Positions 39,713 to 53,189 of a DNA stretch of 64,000 nt are shown here, piece by piece. The stretch lies in assembly GCF_000699445.3 (NCBI RefSeq), contig NC_067195.1, positions 61,231,591 through 61,295,590 of the forward strand. Direction: 5' to 3'. Source of the DNA: Schistosoma haematobium. Its lineage: Eukaryota; Platyhelminthes; Trematoda; Strigeidida; Schistosomatidae. Each line of letters opens with the position of its first letter. Positions within the stretch are counted from its first letter, which is position 1. The notes under the pieces are model-generated. The model saw nothing but the letters and a program-made list of their open reading frames with translations. It was not told the DNA's origin and did not search any database. The position numbers and the translations under genes were made by a program.

Positions 39713-41979
39713 CAAGGTTAAAGAGAATCTACACAGTGAACATGATCTCAATATCAAATAGAGTAACAATAGTAGTATGAAATCAGAATCTTCACGCTAA
39801 AAGAAACATGATATTTAGTTGTTATTCACGGATTTTCTAGTACGTAAACTGGGTTTAGTACTAGTGGTAATCTCACTTTTCTAATGTAAGAATCAATTCG
39901 AGAAAGTTTCTAGGGTTTTTATTATCTATCACTAAGATAGGTGCATAGACATGTATTAGGGATTAGATGATATTTCATTTCGAAGCTTATCAACCTATAA
40001 GTTTCTTTATTGATGGATTAATAACATGTGTCTATGTAAGTAAAAATCGGCTAACTCTGTTATAGTGAAACAAATTGTCCCACTGGATCTCGTCAGTTTT
40101 TTCTAAAAGCCATCCACAACATACATACAAAACATACCACTAATCTTTATTTGTTTTGTCTATAATGATATATTTAGTATAAATTTGAACGAATAACTTT
40201 ATGAAAACGTAAATGAAGGCTGTTTCTCAATCCACTAGGTACTACAAAATGTTTAATACTAAAGTGATTGTAAGTAACTGTGTCACTAAAGAGGCGTTTT
40301 TAAAACAATTTATATCCACGAGATATCATGAGTGTGTTCAATAAATCAGCTTTAATATCTAAAATATAAATGTTTATCGTAAATTAATTCTAACTGAAGC
40401 TGAAATAAAAGAAATCAAAGCAGATTGGGGATAGTTCTCATCATGAACTGGCATCAGATTGAAGACTAATCAAAAGCAAATGATACTAAACACCTATGTT
40501 GTCCTTATTTAAAACTCCTCGCCACTGTTCACCAATAATCCACAAGGAGTAATAACAAGGGTGTCTAGATCTTGAGGTGGATTCACTATTATTAATTCAT
40601 TTTATTTGGATCCAAATGATATTCATCTTTAATTTTAGTGAGACCCTCATACAATAACTCTGATGAATTACGGCCTCACTCTTGACTTAGCTGACTAAAC
40701 AGGACACGATTATTATTGTATACTAAGGTGATTTGTGAAAATTTGTTTACTTTGATCATAGGTTTCTTTGGAAATTAATGTTAACTGGATAACTACTTAG
40801 GATCAGGAATCAGTAGATAACAATCGCTCAGTATAATTAAATGAGAATAGAGCTATATCACAAATCCGATATGGTTAACAACGTGGTCCATGGAATTCCA
40901 ACTCAGAGACATAACAATATCATAACATGAAGGGTAATGACGTTGAGTGTGATCATTTGCGTAGTTACTGATAAACAGAGTGGTGAAATGTTTCAAACTA
41001 AAATGACTTAGTTACTTAAAGTCCCAGTTAGTGGGTAATAATTACCCAACTAGTGATAAATATCACCATCAGATTTAAAGTGTCCATAAAGCATCTAAAT
41101 AGATTAAACCAAATATAAATCAAATAATTCCCTGTTCTGAAACCATAGAAAAATATGTGTATATCGTTAACCATTTGTAAATTTCATAAACAATGGGCTA
41201 AATTAAGCTGTAATTCTTGAATACTGAAATAAGTACTACGGGACTACATCATGTGTTTTGATTAGTAATATTATATGTAATACTCTGGAATAGAATGAAT
41301 TATGGACTGGAAAATCACAGGATTGAAGGTTGTGCCGTAACGATGATGATAGTAACAACAACTTTGTCTGACCTTAAATGTATTTAACTGGACGAACTGG
41401 TTAGTTGGATCGTATGTTAAAAATTTCTTAGTATTTCAAATAAGAATAAGAATAATGACTTTCTCCAGCAATAAATCAGTGTATATTGAAGTGAAAAATA
41501 ATGTTAACTAACGAGGGAATTAGGTCGGAAGGTGAATGGTTTGACACACTTTTTCAACCAAAAGCGTAATCGTTTAATCTTGATTGTTACTAATACCTTA
41601 AAGTGAACAGGATAACTGTGGTTTCCTCTTTGTTTTAAAACTGTCGAAAAAAGTTATTCGAAATCATCAGAAGAGCCATAAACCATGTTTTTGTGTTAAA
41701 ACATGAGTTTATTTGTGGATTGTAGAAATCTGAGAGCCTCTAATACTCATCAATCCATAATAAAAATATTTTGATGCTCAGTAATAATCACAATAGAAAA
41801 TAAAACCTTGCCATTGATCACTGTTACCTGGATTTCCTTGCCTGGTTAGAGACTTTAAAAAATATCAAGCATCCAACTGTTTTACTCCGTAGACATCCTT
41901 AGGTGTTACTTACTATACTGTAATTATTAAAACGATTAGTTTATAACACTAAGGAAACCGTTTATTATTATTGGATAAC

Positions 41980-42512
41980 GAGACTACTTACAATTCATTT
42001 GAAGATTTTCTTTGTAAACTGATAATATTAAAAACATCTCCACCAAACAATTAGATGATTTGAAATAGTCGGCAAGGAAATTCGAACCTGATTTTCTTAC
42101 TATTTGGCATTCATCAGTAAGGTGTACCCGTAATCTTGAAGAAACTGGTGCGTCCTGGCCTATTTGGTCTCGTGTCAACCAATTTCTTAGTCTGAGAGGA
42201 TATGAATGAGCTATTCATGACGTAAATATCCACGCATAGGACTGGGATATTTAAAACTGGTTAAGCATTTGGTAGTGACCGACGTCATGTTTGTCTAGTT
42301 TTTTTAGGGCTGATCAAATTCTGTTGAACCAGTTGAAATGCAACCACTATTCTAAGTTACTCTACATCTCATGCATAATATTGAGATGTTGGGCAGTCGG
42401 AAGTAGTCTATAGGAAACTGTGAACTTAGATTTGACTAAACGGCCTTGATTCTGACTACTTCCAGAAAGAAAATCGCCAGGTATTTGTGTTTTGCCACTT
42501 AGGATTCACTAG
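41980..42512. repeat. Unidentified GC-richer patch, likely decayed repeat
   Basis: This is richer in GC than the flanks. The minus strand has a 64-codon ORF (42178-41984) with a protein-like start (MTRDQIGQDAPVSSRLRVHL, then TDECQIVRKSGSNF). It looks like part of a dispersed element, but I cannot name the family. Confidence 0.3.
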
Positions 42513-42746
42513 TTAATTATAGAAATACAAACACCTGGTGGTGATCCTAATCATAGAACATATGTAGTAGACGCTACTCACAAGATTGCTCTTAAGCAGT
42601 ATATTGTGGAAAGTGGGCTCGAAGTTGTCGGACGGAGTGAAGAGTTTCAGTACAGTGAAGATGCCGCTTTGGCAAAACACTTAGAGATCAGACGAGAAGA
42701 CAGTTCAGAGTACAGAACACACCAAAAGATGAAAATGAACTATTGA
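42513..42746 (+). pseudogene. Unrecognised 77-codon open frame without ATG start
   Basis: The plus-strand frame from 42513 (after an in-frame TAG) to the TGA at 42744-42746 is open and much less AT-rich than its surroundings. Its composition looks like real protein: TPGGDPNHRTYVVDATHK, ALKQYIVESGLEVVGRSEEF, then EDAALAKHLEIRRED. It has no ATG start, so it would be missed in a search for ATG-started ORFs. I do not recognise the family. It could be a retrotransposed gene fragment, part of a mobile element, or an exon of a nested gene. I see no matching splice-site pair for inclusion in netrin. Confidence 0.35.
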
Positions 42747-43384
42747 AGGCCATGTATTATGTAAGTACCTTGTACCAACAAATGTGCATTCCCTCTATCT
42801 ATTATTTTCTTATACACATATATCGCGTTTTGGTTCTTAATAGTTTTCAAACTTCATCTGTTGGATGGTGCATTAAGTCAAATACTTTAAGTCAAGAACA
42901 CTGCATATTATGTTTTGACTTTAGTTTGAAAATGTTTATTAAAAATTGTCGTTACAAACAGTGTGCTTATTAGAATTTGTTATCAAAGTGTTTCAGCACT
43001 AATAACGAATGCTTATCATTCACTAATTACGAAACTAGGTTAATAAGATTATATCAAACCTTCTTTTGTCATATAATTCAATCCTCCCGAAATCACTGAT
43101 AACTACCTTTCAAACAGTTCAATTTACTGAAAACATTTTATTTCATATAAAGTAATGTACTGGAACTTTTACACAATTTCTAAAAGAAGTGAGCATGCAA
43201 AAGAAGCAAAATCAGATTGATTGAATTCAATTTAATTCTCTCCGACCAATAATTACTGAATACATTACACTGTGTAAATTATTCGTGTAAATAAATGTTT
43301 CATTTTTATTCTTATAAAACAACTATGTAGTTACCTATATTCCCTGTATTGCTTGGTCAGCTTGTAGATCACTAACGTAATGTA

Positions 43385-43730
43385 TTTCGAATGATTGGGG
43401 ACCTAGTCGAGTTAGACAGGAAGCGTGTGACAAATCAGATGACTTCGAAGTCACACCTCGCAGTCAGCACCTAACGTAGATTACTCCTCTGTCATATCAA
43501 GCTACTGTAGCTGCTTTGAAAACCGTATAACAAAAGGATGTTATTATAGAAATGTTTTAGTAAAAGTAGGTATAAGGAAGAGGTCGCGAGCACCACCACA
43601 TGGGCCAGTCCATGTCGTGCAATTAAGTGATGTACGTTGGTCGCCCTTGACCTTGACGGTGATTGACGGACTGTTCGACATTCAGTAACTCAACTGCCAG
43701 ATGATTTGGCTATAGCTCAGTGACATTTCA
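43385..43730. repeat. Unidentified GC-richer patch
   Basis: Stretches such as CACCACATGGGCCAGTCCAT and GGTCGCCCTTGACCTTGACG stand out from the AT-rich intron. A 14-nt palindrome TGACTTCGAAGTCA lies at its left side. A related motif (GTGACAAATCA plus CGTTAGGTGC) occurs near 33710-33790, so this is probably a decayed dispersed repeat. Confidence 0.3.
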
Positions 43731-44979
43731 CTGACCCTACAAAGTTTTTGGGATTACTATCTAACGACAAGTTACAAGCAACTTCTGTATAAGTAAAATG
43801 AATTTTTAACTGAAAGAAAATGACGTTCATATGTGTTTCACCTGAGTTATAGATTCATTTCCATTGATCAAATCTATTCACAACAACAACTTACGATAAA
43901 ACTTAAAGATCATGACCTAAAAAAGAGTAGATTTAAAGCCTTTTATCAGTTAGAATAGTCACTCATTAAGGAAGACACAAATTAAAAGCTTCACAGATAG
44001 AACTGTGCTTTTCGGTTAACTAAAACATTATTATGTTGTAATACGCTTACTGATAAGTGGCTTTAAACAATCATTGAAAATTAATGTTCCTTTTAAATTT
44101 CATCTCTTATTTAAATAAATTTTAACACATTCAATATGGTACATGTTGGACGTAGAATTATTAGAAGAAAAAAGAGTTGTTCTCTTCAGTCTGAAAAATA
44201 AACATTTAAATTAGAGGAAAACTTTACGAAAATGATGCTTCTTTCATTATTTGTCTACCTTCATTATTCCCTTTAAATGTAGAACTTTTAGTTATAAAAG
44301 TTTTTCAGTTTATATGGCTAATTTTACTCTTATTCATGTTTCACATAATGACGCTTAAGTGATATTAGTGTTGGAAAATTGATTCTAGCCATAAGTTGTT
44401 TTACCAAAACACACGTACATGAATATGTATACATGGATAAGCATATTTAAAATCCAATTTTTTTGTCACCTTCTTTAGTACAAAAATATAATTCGAGTAA
44501 TAACTATCTGTCATCACCTTCTGTTTCAAACTTTTCCATAGTGTACTTTGATGATTTTCCCATTACTAATTTGTCGTCATTTAGGTAATAATTGAAGAAA
44601 AAGAAATTAAGGCAGACAAAGTTGAGTTTCATAATTATTTAAAAGAATGAAATGTCAATTTGTTATTTACGCCATAAATTTGTTGATTCGCATGGAGAAA
44701 AATGGAAAGATGACGATCATTTCTTTCATTATCAGAGGGTTACAAAAAATGCAATACGTGTTTTCTTCAAAAGAAACTATTATCATTTTACCTGTGACAA
44801 AAACCATAGCCAAATAGACCAAATTAGTTTTCCACAAGGATCAATAGAACTATAAAAAGACTTACTGGAATTATGAATGCAGTATCTTTTTCTGTTGACT
44901 TTATTATGTGTAATTAGACTTAAACAAAAATATTATTTGATGGGCTTAGTTAGTTCAACTACTTATCAAACATTCGTCC

Positions 44980-44983
<4 letters not shown>

Positions 44984-45029
<46 letters not shown>
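44984..45029. repeat. TA microsatellite, 23 units
   Basis: An uninterrupted TA run. Confidence 0.95.
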
Positions 45030-45030
<1 letters not shown>

Positions 45031-48000
45031 CCAGATTAAGTTGTGAATGAACCTTCTGGCTACACCATTTGTTTTTCATGTACATGACTAAGTCTAATAA
45101 CAGAGAATACACAGGGTTCGTTTTTTTTAAACAGATAATTTAGCAAACTCTCTACTGATATGTAAGTAAAATGAAACAATTCCTAAATTGTACTTTGTCA
45201 AAGTAGACGGTTCATTGGGTTTTTTTTTGTATGATCACCTCAACAAAATTACCTAATTTCTTAAATAAATCTGAAAGATGTTTAAATAAGAACAAAGGAA
45301 ATGAAACAGGATTTAGGTGAAAACATACAGTAATCATCTAATTTCATAAAACTTGACCCCTTGAAAATTGAATCAGAGTAAAAACAACAAATTGTGTTAT
45401 TTTTTCTTTGTTGAAAATGATCTAATTGATCAATTAGATACAAGTATCGTCTAGTCAGGATTGAGTTACTTCAGTTATGTTAAATTTATCACAGCTGGTT
45501 TTTGTCTGATGACAAGCCAGTTCATTATATGAAGGAGAAATATTGGAGATCACCAGCACATAATTATTTTTCATCTCTTTTTTTTCTCAAGGGAATTGAA
45601 CAAAACAAATTACATTACTACTTATCACTTCTTTTTTTTCAATTTTTTTCATTAGTAAATATTGCCATTATATTGTTCTCTGAATATTTGTCATTGTGAT
45701 ATTCTATACGAACAATATATACACTTAAGAGCTAACCCATATAACTGTATATTATTCTATTATCCTCCAACATACGTAATTGGCACACATGTACACAACG
45801 ACACTACCTCCATCGAACTGATTAGTAAATCGATGTATACAAATATATTATTAGTAGTAAATATCAGAAATAAATTTCTCCATAGTGTTACTTTTCACGC
45901 CTCCAATACACTTGTTTTCTTCTCCGTGTATCGGAATAATAAATAAAAATGAATGAGCTAACGAAAGAAAAAAAACGACTCACTTTGTCAATGAAAATCT
46001 AATTGATTATTTTATTTGATCCACTTTAGTCTGAAATAACTTACTACTTATACATTTATTGTAAGTAATATAACAAAAGACTCTTGTGTGTATGAAGAAA
46101 GTGAACAAAGAAAAAAAAGGGTAATGAACAGAGTAGAATTTAATGATTCAAATTATTTAATAATAAAACTGATTGAATTTTTTGCTGAAAAAGAAAAGAA
46201 GTGAAACACACTGATGAGGAATTCTTATTTCTCCTCTTGAAAATAGTACCTCCCCCCAAAAAAAATAAACATCTTCACACTTTAACTATTGAAGTTGATC
46301 AAAAGTAAATAAATAAGTAAGCAGGATATTTGTAACAAAAAAAGGGATAAAAACAAGGAAGCAAGTTTATTTGATAGTGAGTAGTTTTATTGTATTAACT
46401 TCAATTCGGAGTATTTATCATAGATACTTAGAACTTTCTTTTTATAGTGACCAATAAGACTATCCAATAGTCTTAGCTGAAATTATAACACAACTATAAG
46501 AATGAAGATGTTTAGTGATAAATGTGTTTGAAAGAGAAATTAATTGAGTAAGTCTTGTTCCGTTCATTTACACAATAACAACTAAGAAATTATATATGCT
46601 TTGTGAGAAAGAATTTAACTCTGCAAACATCTTTTAGATGAGAAGAGTAATTATCGTTCTATTGTAATATAACTGATGTGAAAAGAATGAAATACAAAGT
46701 GTGATTTTTTTCTCTTTATATTATAGCAAATAAAAATCAACATATCAAATATATGTATGTTTAGTATTTAATGAGTGATTCAAAGGGGTTAAAACCAGGT
46801 ATGTCTTAGTGACGAGTGATAACAGATACAAAACCTGGCCTCAAGGTTTCCTGTCAACTACTTTTAATTACTTAATAGCGAAACATCAAGCATGCAATGT
46901 CAAGTCATTTAGATTAATGGCTACATTCCAATTGGATCGATAGAATTCAACCAACCTTATAAAGACTGGAGAAACATGATATTGGTTACTTTTGCATAGA
47001 CGAAAGACTGGTTATGAGTATAATATACCATTTGACTTTTTCTAGATAAGTGCATATTTTTTATAGACATCAGGTATTTTCCTCTCAGGAATTGATATAA
47101 ACTGACGAGCAAGTAAAACCCATAGAGGCAGGATATCTTTCTGAAAAATCACGGCAGTGTCCATCAGTCGTGCCACACAGAACGGATTCTTATGTTCCTA
47201 TCTGTCAGTTAAGTGGTCAAAGGTAATGGAAAAGGAACGGTTGATTTAATCATGACTGGCCTCTCATATGACTAAGGTGATTTATTGTATACCACAAAAC
47301 TTCATCACTAGAATTCTGTCAATACTAAAGATCAGACATCATGAATTTACTTAATTCCATTGACTGATTAATACTTTATATAATTTCCCGAGCAATTCAT
47401 GTTTATTCACTTAACTAATACATATTTAGTTCAATAATTTACATATTTGCAGGAATTTATGAACCCTAGTACTGTAAATATGAAAGCTTTATAGAACCAT
47501 TTAATTTTAATATGATAAGGTTATATTATCTAATTTATTTACTTATTACTTCGTACTTCATAATGTGCATTTCAATTACTTGTTTTTCCGAAGCATACGT
47601 CTCTACTAATTTTTCATTTCCTTTTATTTTTTACTAAGTTCTAGTAAAAATACTAATTTATACCATGGTTATCAAACTGATCATAGATTCGAATTGCAGA
47701 ACTTCTTTCTTAAGTCTTATGAATTTGGGTTTAACCAATTAGGAACACTGTTGCAGAGTACAACCAAATTGTCTTTTAAACTAGTTCAAACTATTGCATC
47801 TGATTATTAGTTTTTTTTAATTTGAATATGCACTGTCGAAGCATTGGCAATTCACTAATTGAAGCAAATTGCTTATACTTTTCAATAATGTCAAATTAAC
47901 TCTTAGTATTGATGTAGATGTGTGTGGAAATTGTTCAGTGAGAAATTAGTTTACCATGGTTTAACATCACCTAGTGAACCGTGAAAATCAAATGAATATT

Positions 48001-49182
48001 AGTCAACTTGTTTTATTTTAGTTCAAGTGTACATTGTTGGATATTTTCAAACTAGAATGAAACAACTGTTTGTTGATCAGTGATTTTCAATGTTTTTCCT
48101 GAAATTCCCACAAACTAGTTGACTAACTATCAAAAACAGAATATTATAAGAAATATTCATCCTATTTCAAGAGAAACTAGCGATACACACTAGATATTTA
48201 ACTGCCATACAATAGAGCTGATTTATTGTTCAGCCCACTCGGGTTCCCTGTTGCTTTTTTGAGATGATGAGGAACGGAGTAAACTATTTAGACATTAGTT
48301 TGGGTTTTCTAAACACATGTTGAATAAATTTTGATGGACTAGATTTTCATGAATTATATAATTTTTTAAAATCAATCCGATTGACGTTTAATGTTAAGTT
48401 ATTGTCAGTAAGAAAGATCTGGACACAGGTTTCGAACAAGCTAACAACTTTTGGCAGTGGTTCTGTTCATAAAACTGACTGGAATGAGTTTTAGTCCTCT
48501 TGAAAATATCAGATCCCAAAAATCTTTGAAATATACTTTAATAAAATGTGACATCTAACACTAGACATAAGTGTACGGTTTACTTCTACTTGCCTCTATA
48601 AGTTTTTGGTGATGCCAAGTCAACTTGATTGCACTGTAATTTGACTAGTAAAATAGGACCAGTAATATGAACTACAGAAAAGATTATTGATTACCATGAA
48701 GAGATCGTTTGGCGTTTAGTGCTCATCCACAAACAGAAAATCACCTTGAATCAGATGAAGAAAATTGCTAATCAAAGCACAGATTAAAGTACTCTAGTGA
48801 TTTTTTTCTACATGTTCGAACGTTTATTCCACTAACACCTATTAAAAAGACAAAAATTACTTTTGTTTCCAACTCAAAATTCAATCACTTAGTTGGAAAC
48901 CACCAATTACTTGGATAAATCATTTTTTCATTGCCAAAAAGCTTTCAACATTGTTTTTCTACCTATATATCATAGCTAAAAAAATTACTCCCCAATGTCA
49001 GATGTAAACATTACATTCCGTTTGCAATTTTTAGAAAAGTAAAAAATGATTAGAACTGAAAAACTGAATTCTTTAAATGCCATTTACATACAAATAACTT
49101 TCATTCATTTGTTCTTCATATCCATGAGAGATAACGTTGACAACTGTAAATTTATATATGTCGATTTTTATTTTCATTTCAG

Positions 49183-49221
49183 CTCATTCAACCAAATCCC
49201 AGTTGTCTAAACCAGAGACTG
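49183..49221 (+). CDS. Netrin, 39-nt linker micro-exon
   Basis: An excellent acceptor (T-rich tract then TTTCATTTCAG) and a perfect donor GTAAGT bound a 39-nt phase 1-1 exon. It encodes S-HSTKSQLSKPET, with the serine split across the junction with the 45-nt exon. This is polar, serine/threonine-rich linker sequence just before the C-terminal domain. The split codon shared with the next exon gives aspartate. The support is the strong splice sites, the matching phase and the position. The amino-acid sequence alone is not diagnostic. Confidence 0.7.
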
Positions 49222-51999
49222 GTAAGTTATGAAAATAATATTTGCAAGATATAATCTTCAAAATAATTGATTAGATCTAATTTACACCAAGGAATAAAGT
49301 ATTATACTGTGTACAGTTATTTGGTTTATTTATTTATATAGCAGAGTTATATGGTTGTGCTAAGTCAGACTTCACTTTCTGAACATCTTTTTTGTCAAAC
49401 GAAAACTATTCTAATTTTTCAATAGATTACGATGAGCATTGCTAATAAATTTCATGGAGAATAACAAGAAGCTTTAGATGTTTGAGTTAATCACCCTAAG
49501 ATTAACTAGTATTACTGTCCATGAACTTTCAGAAAATATGGTAATAATAACTTCTTGATGAGTCTTTATCAACTTATGTCTCTAGCATCTGTAATAGCCA
49601 GTCATCTAATCAAAAATATATGAATTCAGAAGTTACGTATTCCTCTAGTATTGGTGAGATGTTGCAAAACTTGACAAATGTTTCTTCATTACTGTCCTCT
49701 ATTTAATATATAAGGCGACGAGGTAAAACATTCTGAGAGTGAATAGGTCTACGATAAAATTGTTAAAACTGAACAAACTAAAATAGTTGAAGTCCACATC
49801 TTAACTGAAACCTAACTATAATCCGAGTTGATTTCTTATCTCTCTTATTTGCCTTGTATTCCTTCATCTTTCCTCCTAAAGACTTTCATTTATTTGTTCG
49901 TACAGTTGAGAAATAGGTATTGACTTAGTCATCTCGACTATATTTTAGTTGTAGAATTATCATTTATCTTTATATATTGTTATCTAGAACAGGAATAGAA
50001 AAGAAGGACCTCTTGAAAGCCATTCACTGACTGTTATTGTGAGTTATGTAAAGATGTGTAGACCTGCCATATGGAGTCTTAAAATATCTGAAACTACGAT
50101 AATAAGGACGTTAAGTGACATGATTCCAATCCTTCTTTAGGTTTGAACATTCAATTACTGCTTACTTAATTATTTCAAGTTCATATATTCCTCTTGCCTA
50201 ATATATTTTATTGTTTTCTTTATCTTTATTGGTCTGTCATTTACTTAAATTTCGTAATGTATGAACCTGAATGAATGAATTTTTATATATAGCTTAAACG
50301 TTGTTATTTTGTTTGAATCCAAAACATTTTAAAGTTATATTTAGAAGGAGATTAATTGTCACTTTTCAAGTAATAATAGTGTAATTTAAGACTTCAGAGA
50401 CAAATATAAAGTCAAGTAGTTATTTCAGAACATAAGATTAATTGAAAAATGGTTAGACAAAAACAGTGGGATTGTTAACTACCCCTTTTCTTCTCTCTAT
50501 TATTTGTTAGACTGATAAGTTACTTAAAATGAATTTAAGTAATATAAATATATAACAGTAAATTCTAAATACACTTCAGTAGGTTTCCCCTAATTTGTTT
50601 GATGTAATGTAAATATTATCTTATTATTGTCATTTCATCTGATATTCAAATCTTTCATCATAAACAGGATGGCATAATTGTATGTAATCAATCTAAAACT
50701 TACATTTTATTTACAGTGAGAGTATCGTGAGAAATAAAACATAACAAACCACCTGTTATGTTATTCGTTTAACAAGTTAAAACAACTAGATAAAAAGTTA
50801 CGAGGAATGTTTTCATGGTAAATCAACTACTGAAAACATACTGAATGGCAAATTCAGTTGAAATTTTGACTTACCATATTAAACAGTCTTTAACTGGAGG
50901 GAAATCACAACATTCATCAACCTGATCATTTAAAGACAGTGAGACGCTCATGTGCTCAGATAGCTAGTGGATTGAGAGTATATTTACATCAGTCGCGCTA
51001 CACTTGGTATTTTGATGACTACATATCATTACAATCCAAACACATTGAATAAATTTTAGCAACAATTATTTAAGAAGGCTTTAGAATTAATGGATTATAG
51101 ATACAGTTAACTTCAAATTTTGGCGAAATTCGAACATGATAACCAAGTTATGCTCTCTATTCTTTTAAAAAATTGTGTCAGTTGTTTCTATATTATTTCC
51201 CCTTTGTTTCTCTTACATATACAAATTTCAAGAATTCCACTTTATCTGACGAAATTTCTAAATGATTAATAAGATATATGCACTAATTAATGGTCACGTC
51301 AGTAGAATGTTTTCGTTTCTCATGATTAAATTTTTGAAATGGATCTCCAATTATAGGTATAATACATTCGAGACTGCTTACACCGACAGAAACCCTAACA
51401 TATCTCCGTGAAAATCTATAAAAATATGCATCTGATTACTAATCAGTAAATCATACACATATCCAAAATGAGATATTGTCTTTGAGATGGTGGAGATATT
51501 GTCCTCTAGTTATTAATTATGTAGGTCTCACATTAACTTAAACCTATTCGATACACCATTCTCATTTGAAAGCTTCTTCCTCCAAATAACGATCTTACAC
51601 TAGCTTCTGTAAAAGATCGTGTTCATTTTAAATCAGACAATTTGAATTATTTTTATTAGTTTCTGAAAGTAAAACGAAGACCATATTAATTAATTGAGTA
51701 AGGCATACTTCAATAAACTAATAAATTAGAGTGAAATGAAAACATCCCATCAACACAACTCAATTAGAGTGTATGCGCACTATTAGAAAATATGAAACAT
51801 GTTTAAAAGTTGCTGGAATTTCTATCAGATGATGTGAAACTTGTGAAATCTAAAGGAGAAAACCAAAAGAGTTTTTTTATTCAATAAAATAAATTTACAT
51901 TATCATTGAAACATGAGTTCATTTTTGAATCAACATTCAAGATGTTTTTCAATATGATTTCTCTCTTTTTATGAAAAAATTAAAAAAAACATCATTTAG
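49222..51999 (+). other. Netrin intron of about 2.8 kb
   Basis: A GT-AG, AT-rich intron. I see no repeat or exon in it. Confidence 0.75.
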
Positions 52000-52071
52000 A
52001 TATCAATTGTCCTCCATGTGAAAGAAGTAAAAAAAGAATAAGATTTAAGAAGTTTTGTCGTTGTGAAGCTG
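52000..52071 (+). CDS. Netrin, exon opening the C-terminal NTR domain
   Basis: A 72-nt phase 1-1 exon with acceptor ATCATTTAG (weak pyrimidine tract) and donor GTAAGT. It encodes D-INCPPCERSKKRIRFKKFCRCEA. The pattern CxxC followed by a basic stretch, then K(K/F)FCR, matches the start of the netrin C-terminal domain (vertebrate netrin-1 has CKASKGKLKINMKKYC). The cysteines should form the disulfides that anchor the NTR fold. In netrins this basic domain binds heparan sulfate and matrix. The CRC doublet replaces a single cysteine in netrin-1, a small lineage difference. Confidence 0.85.
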
Positions 52072-53189
52072 GTAAGTTTAGCTGTTGTTTTTATGATCAT
52101 TACTATTAATCTTTTCCTATGTTCCAGTACATGGAATGTTTACACCTTAGTATATATTCTTTACTAGGAGACAATCTTAATCTCAATCACGCTAACAAGA
52201 TATAAATGAATGTAACTTTTTAAGTTTGACCTTGAACACAAATTGATCATATGATTTATTGACCTCCATAAACAATAAAAGTAACTGACTATTCTCTCAT
52301 TAAATCTACATTGAGTAAATAAGAATTATTTACAGATAACTTCAGTATAAATTACTACAGTTGAAAATAACGACAAGTTTAAAATGTAATGGATGTGCAG
52401 AGATTTGTTTCAGAACTGTTTGCTGATTACATTAAATTGTGTATCTTTACACAATTTCAAGAATGTCTTCGTAAATTTCAGTTATCTTTAAAGTTGATCA
52501 ATGTTCTTTTCTTTTAGCAAAAGTTATTACCATCCTTGAGGGACTAGTCGGCAGTAAGCCATGATGATTCGTCTTGATCTAAAAAACCTACACCTCCGAG
52601 TCTAGAAAGTCAATGAAAACTTAATGATTAAAACACCTATCTCAAAGAACATAATACTTTCAAAAACCTCCTCTTGAGTTAAAAATCTTCCCCATCGTAT
52701 TTATGTCTATAAAAATGATTAAAAGGCTAAGGAAACTATCGGTAAAAATATCAAAATTTTATCTCTAGTCCGCCTCCAGTATATCTATTCTAGAACTGAG
52801 ATGATGTATTCTCAAGCTATTCCTCAATAGATAGCTGGCTGGATGATATGAAACTATGGCATAGAATCCTAGCAATTTTCACAATCGGTGATACATCAAT
52901 AAGGTAAAAGTTTGTCTAGGTAACGCGCTAAATGGGATCTGATTTGAACATAATTAATATCTCTAATCACTATCCATCATCCTTTAACCCTAGTTAAGAA
53001 TATTAAATGGTAAAGCTACTTTCTTCCTAGAAATCATTCAGACCAATAGAATGCTTCTTAATGAATTTCTTACAAAATATAATCAAATATCTAGGTATAA
53101 ACACTTATTGATTAGACTACTGCGTTACCTTGTCCTTTCATCCCTGACCGTTAGTCTTATGAAAAGCGATACTTAAAATTTTTTGTTTT

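Larger units (their letters stand above)
35529..49182 (+). other. Netrin intron of about 13.7 kb (within linker)
   Basis: The intron runs from GTAAGT to TTTCATTTCAG. It contains hammerhead repeats at 36.5 and 39.6 kb, unidentified GC-richer patches at 41.9-43.7 kb with one unusual open frame, an AT microsatellite at 45.0 kb and otherwise plain AT-rich sequence. The remaining stretches, including 37-39, 40-41.9 and 45-49 kb, show nothing I can name. Confidence 0.75.

Noticed and set aside
41026..41053. Hairpin around GGGTAATAATTACCC
   Set aside because: The symmetry ends within about 14 nt on each side, with no flanking repeat. Treated as chance.
45420..45439. Perfect 20-nt palindrome ATCTAATTGATCAATTAGAT
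   Set aside because: Short palindromes are expected by chance in AT-rich DNA. No surrounding element or promoter context.
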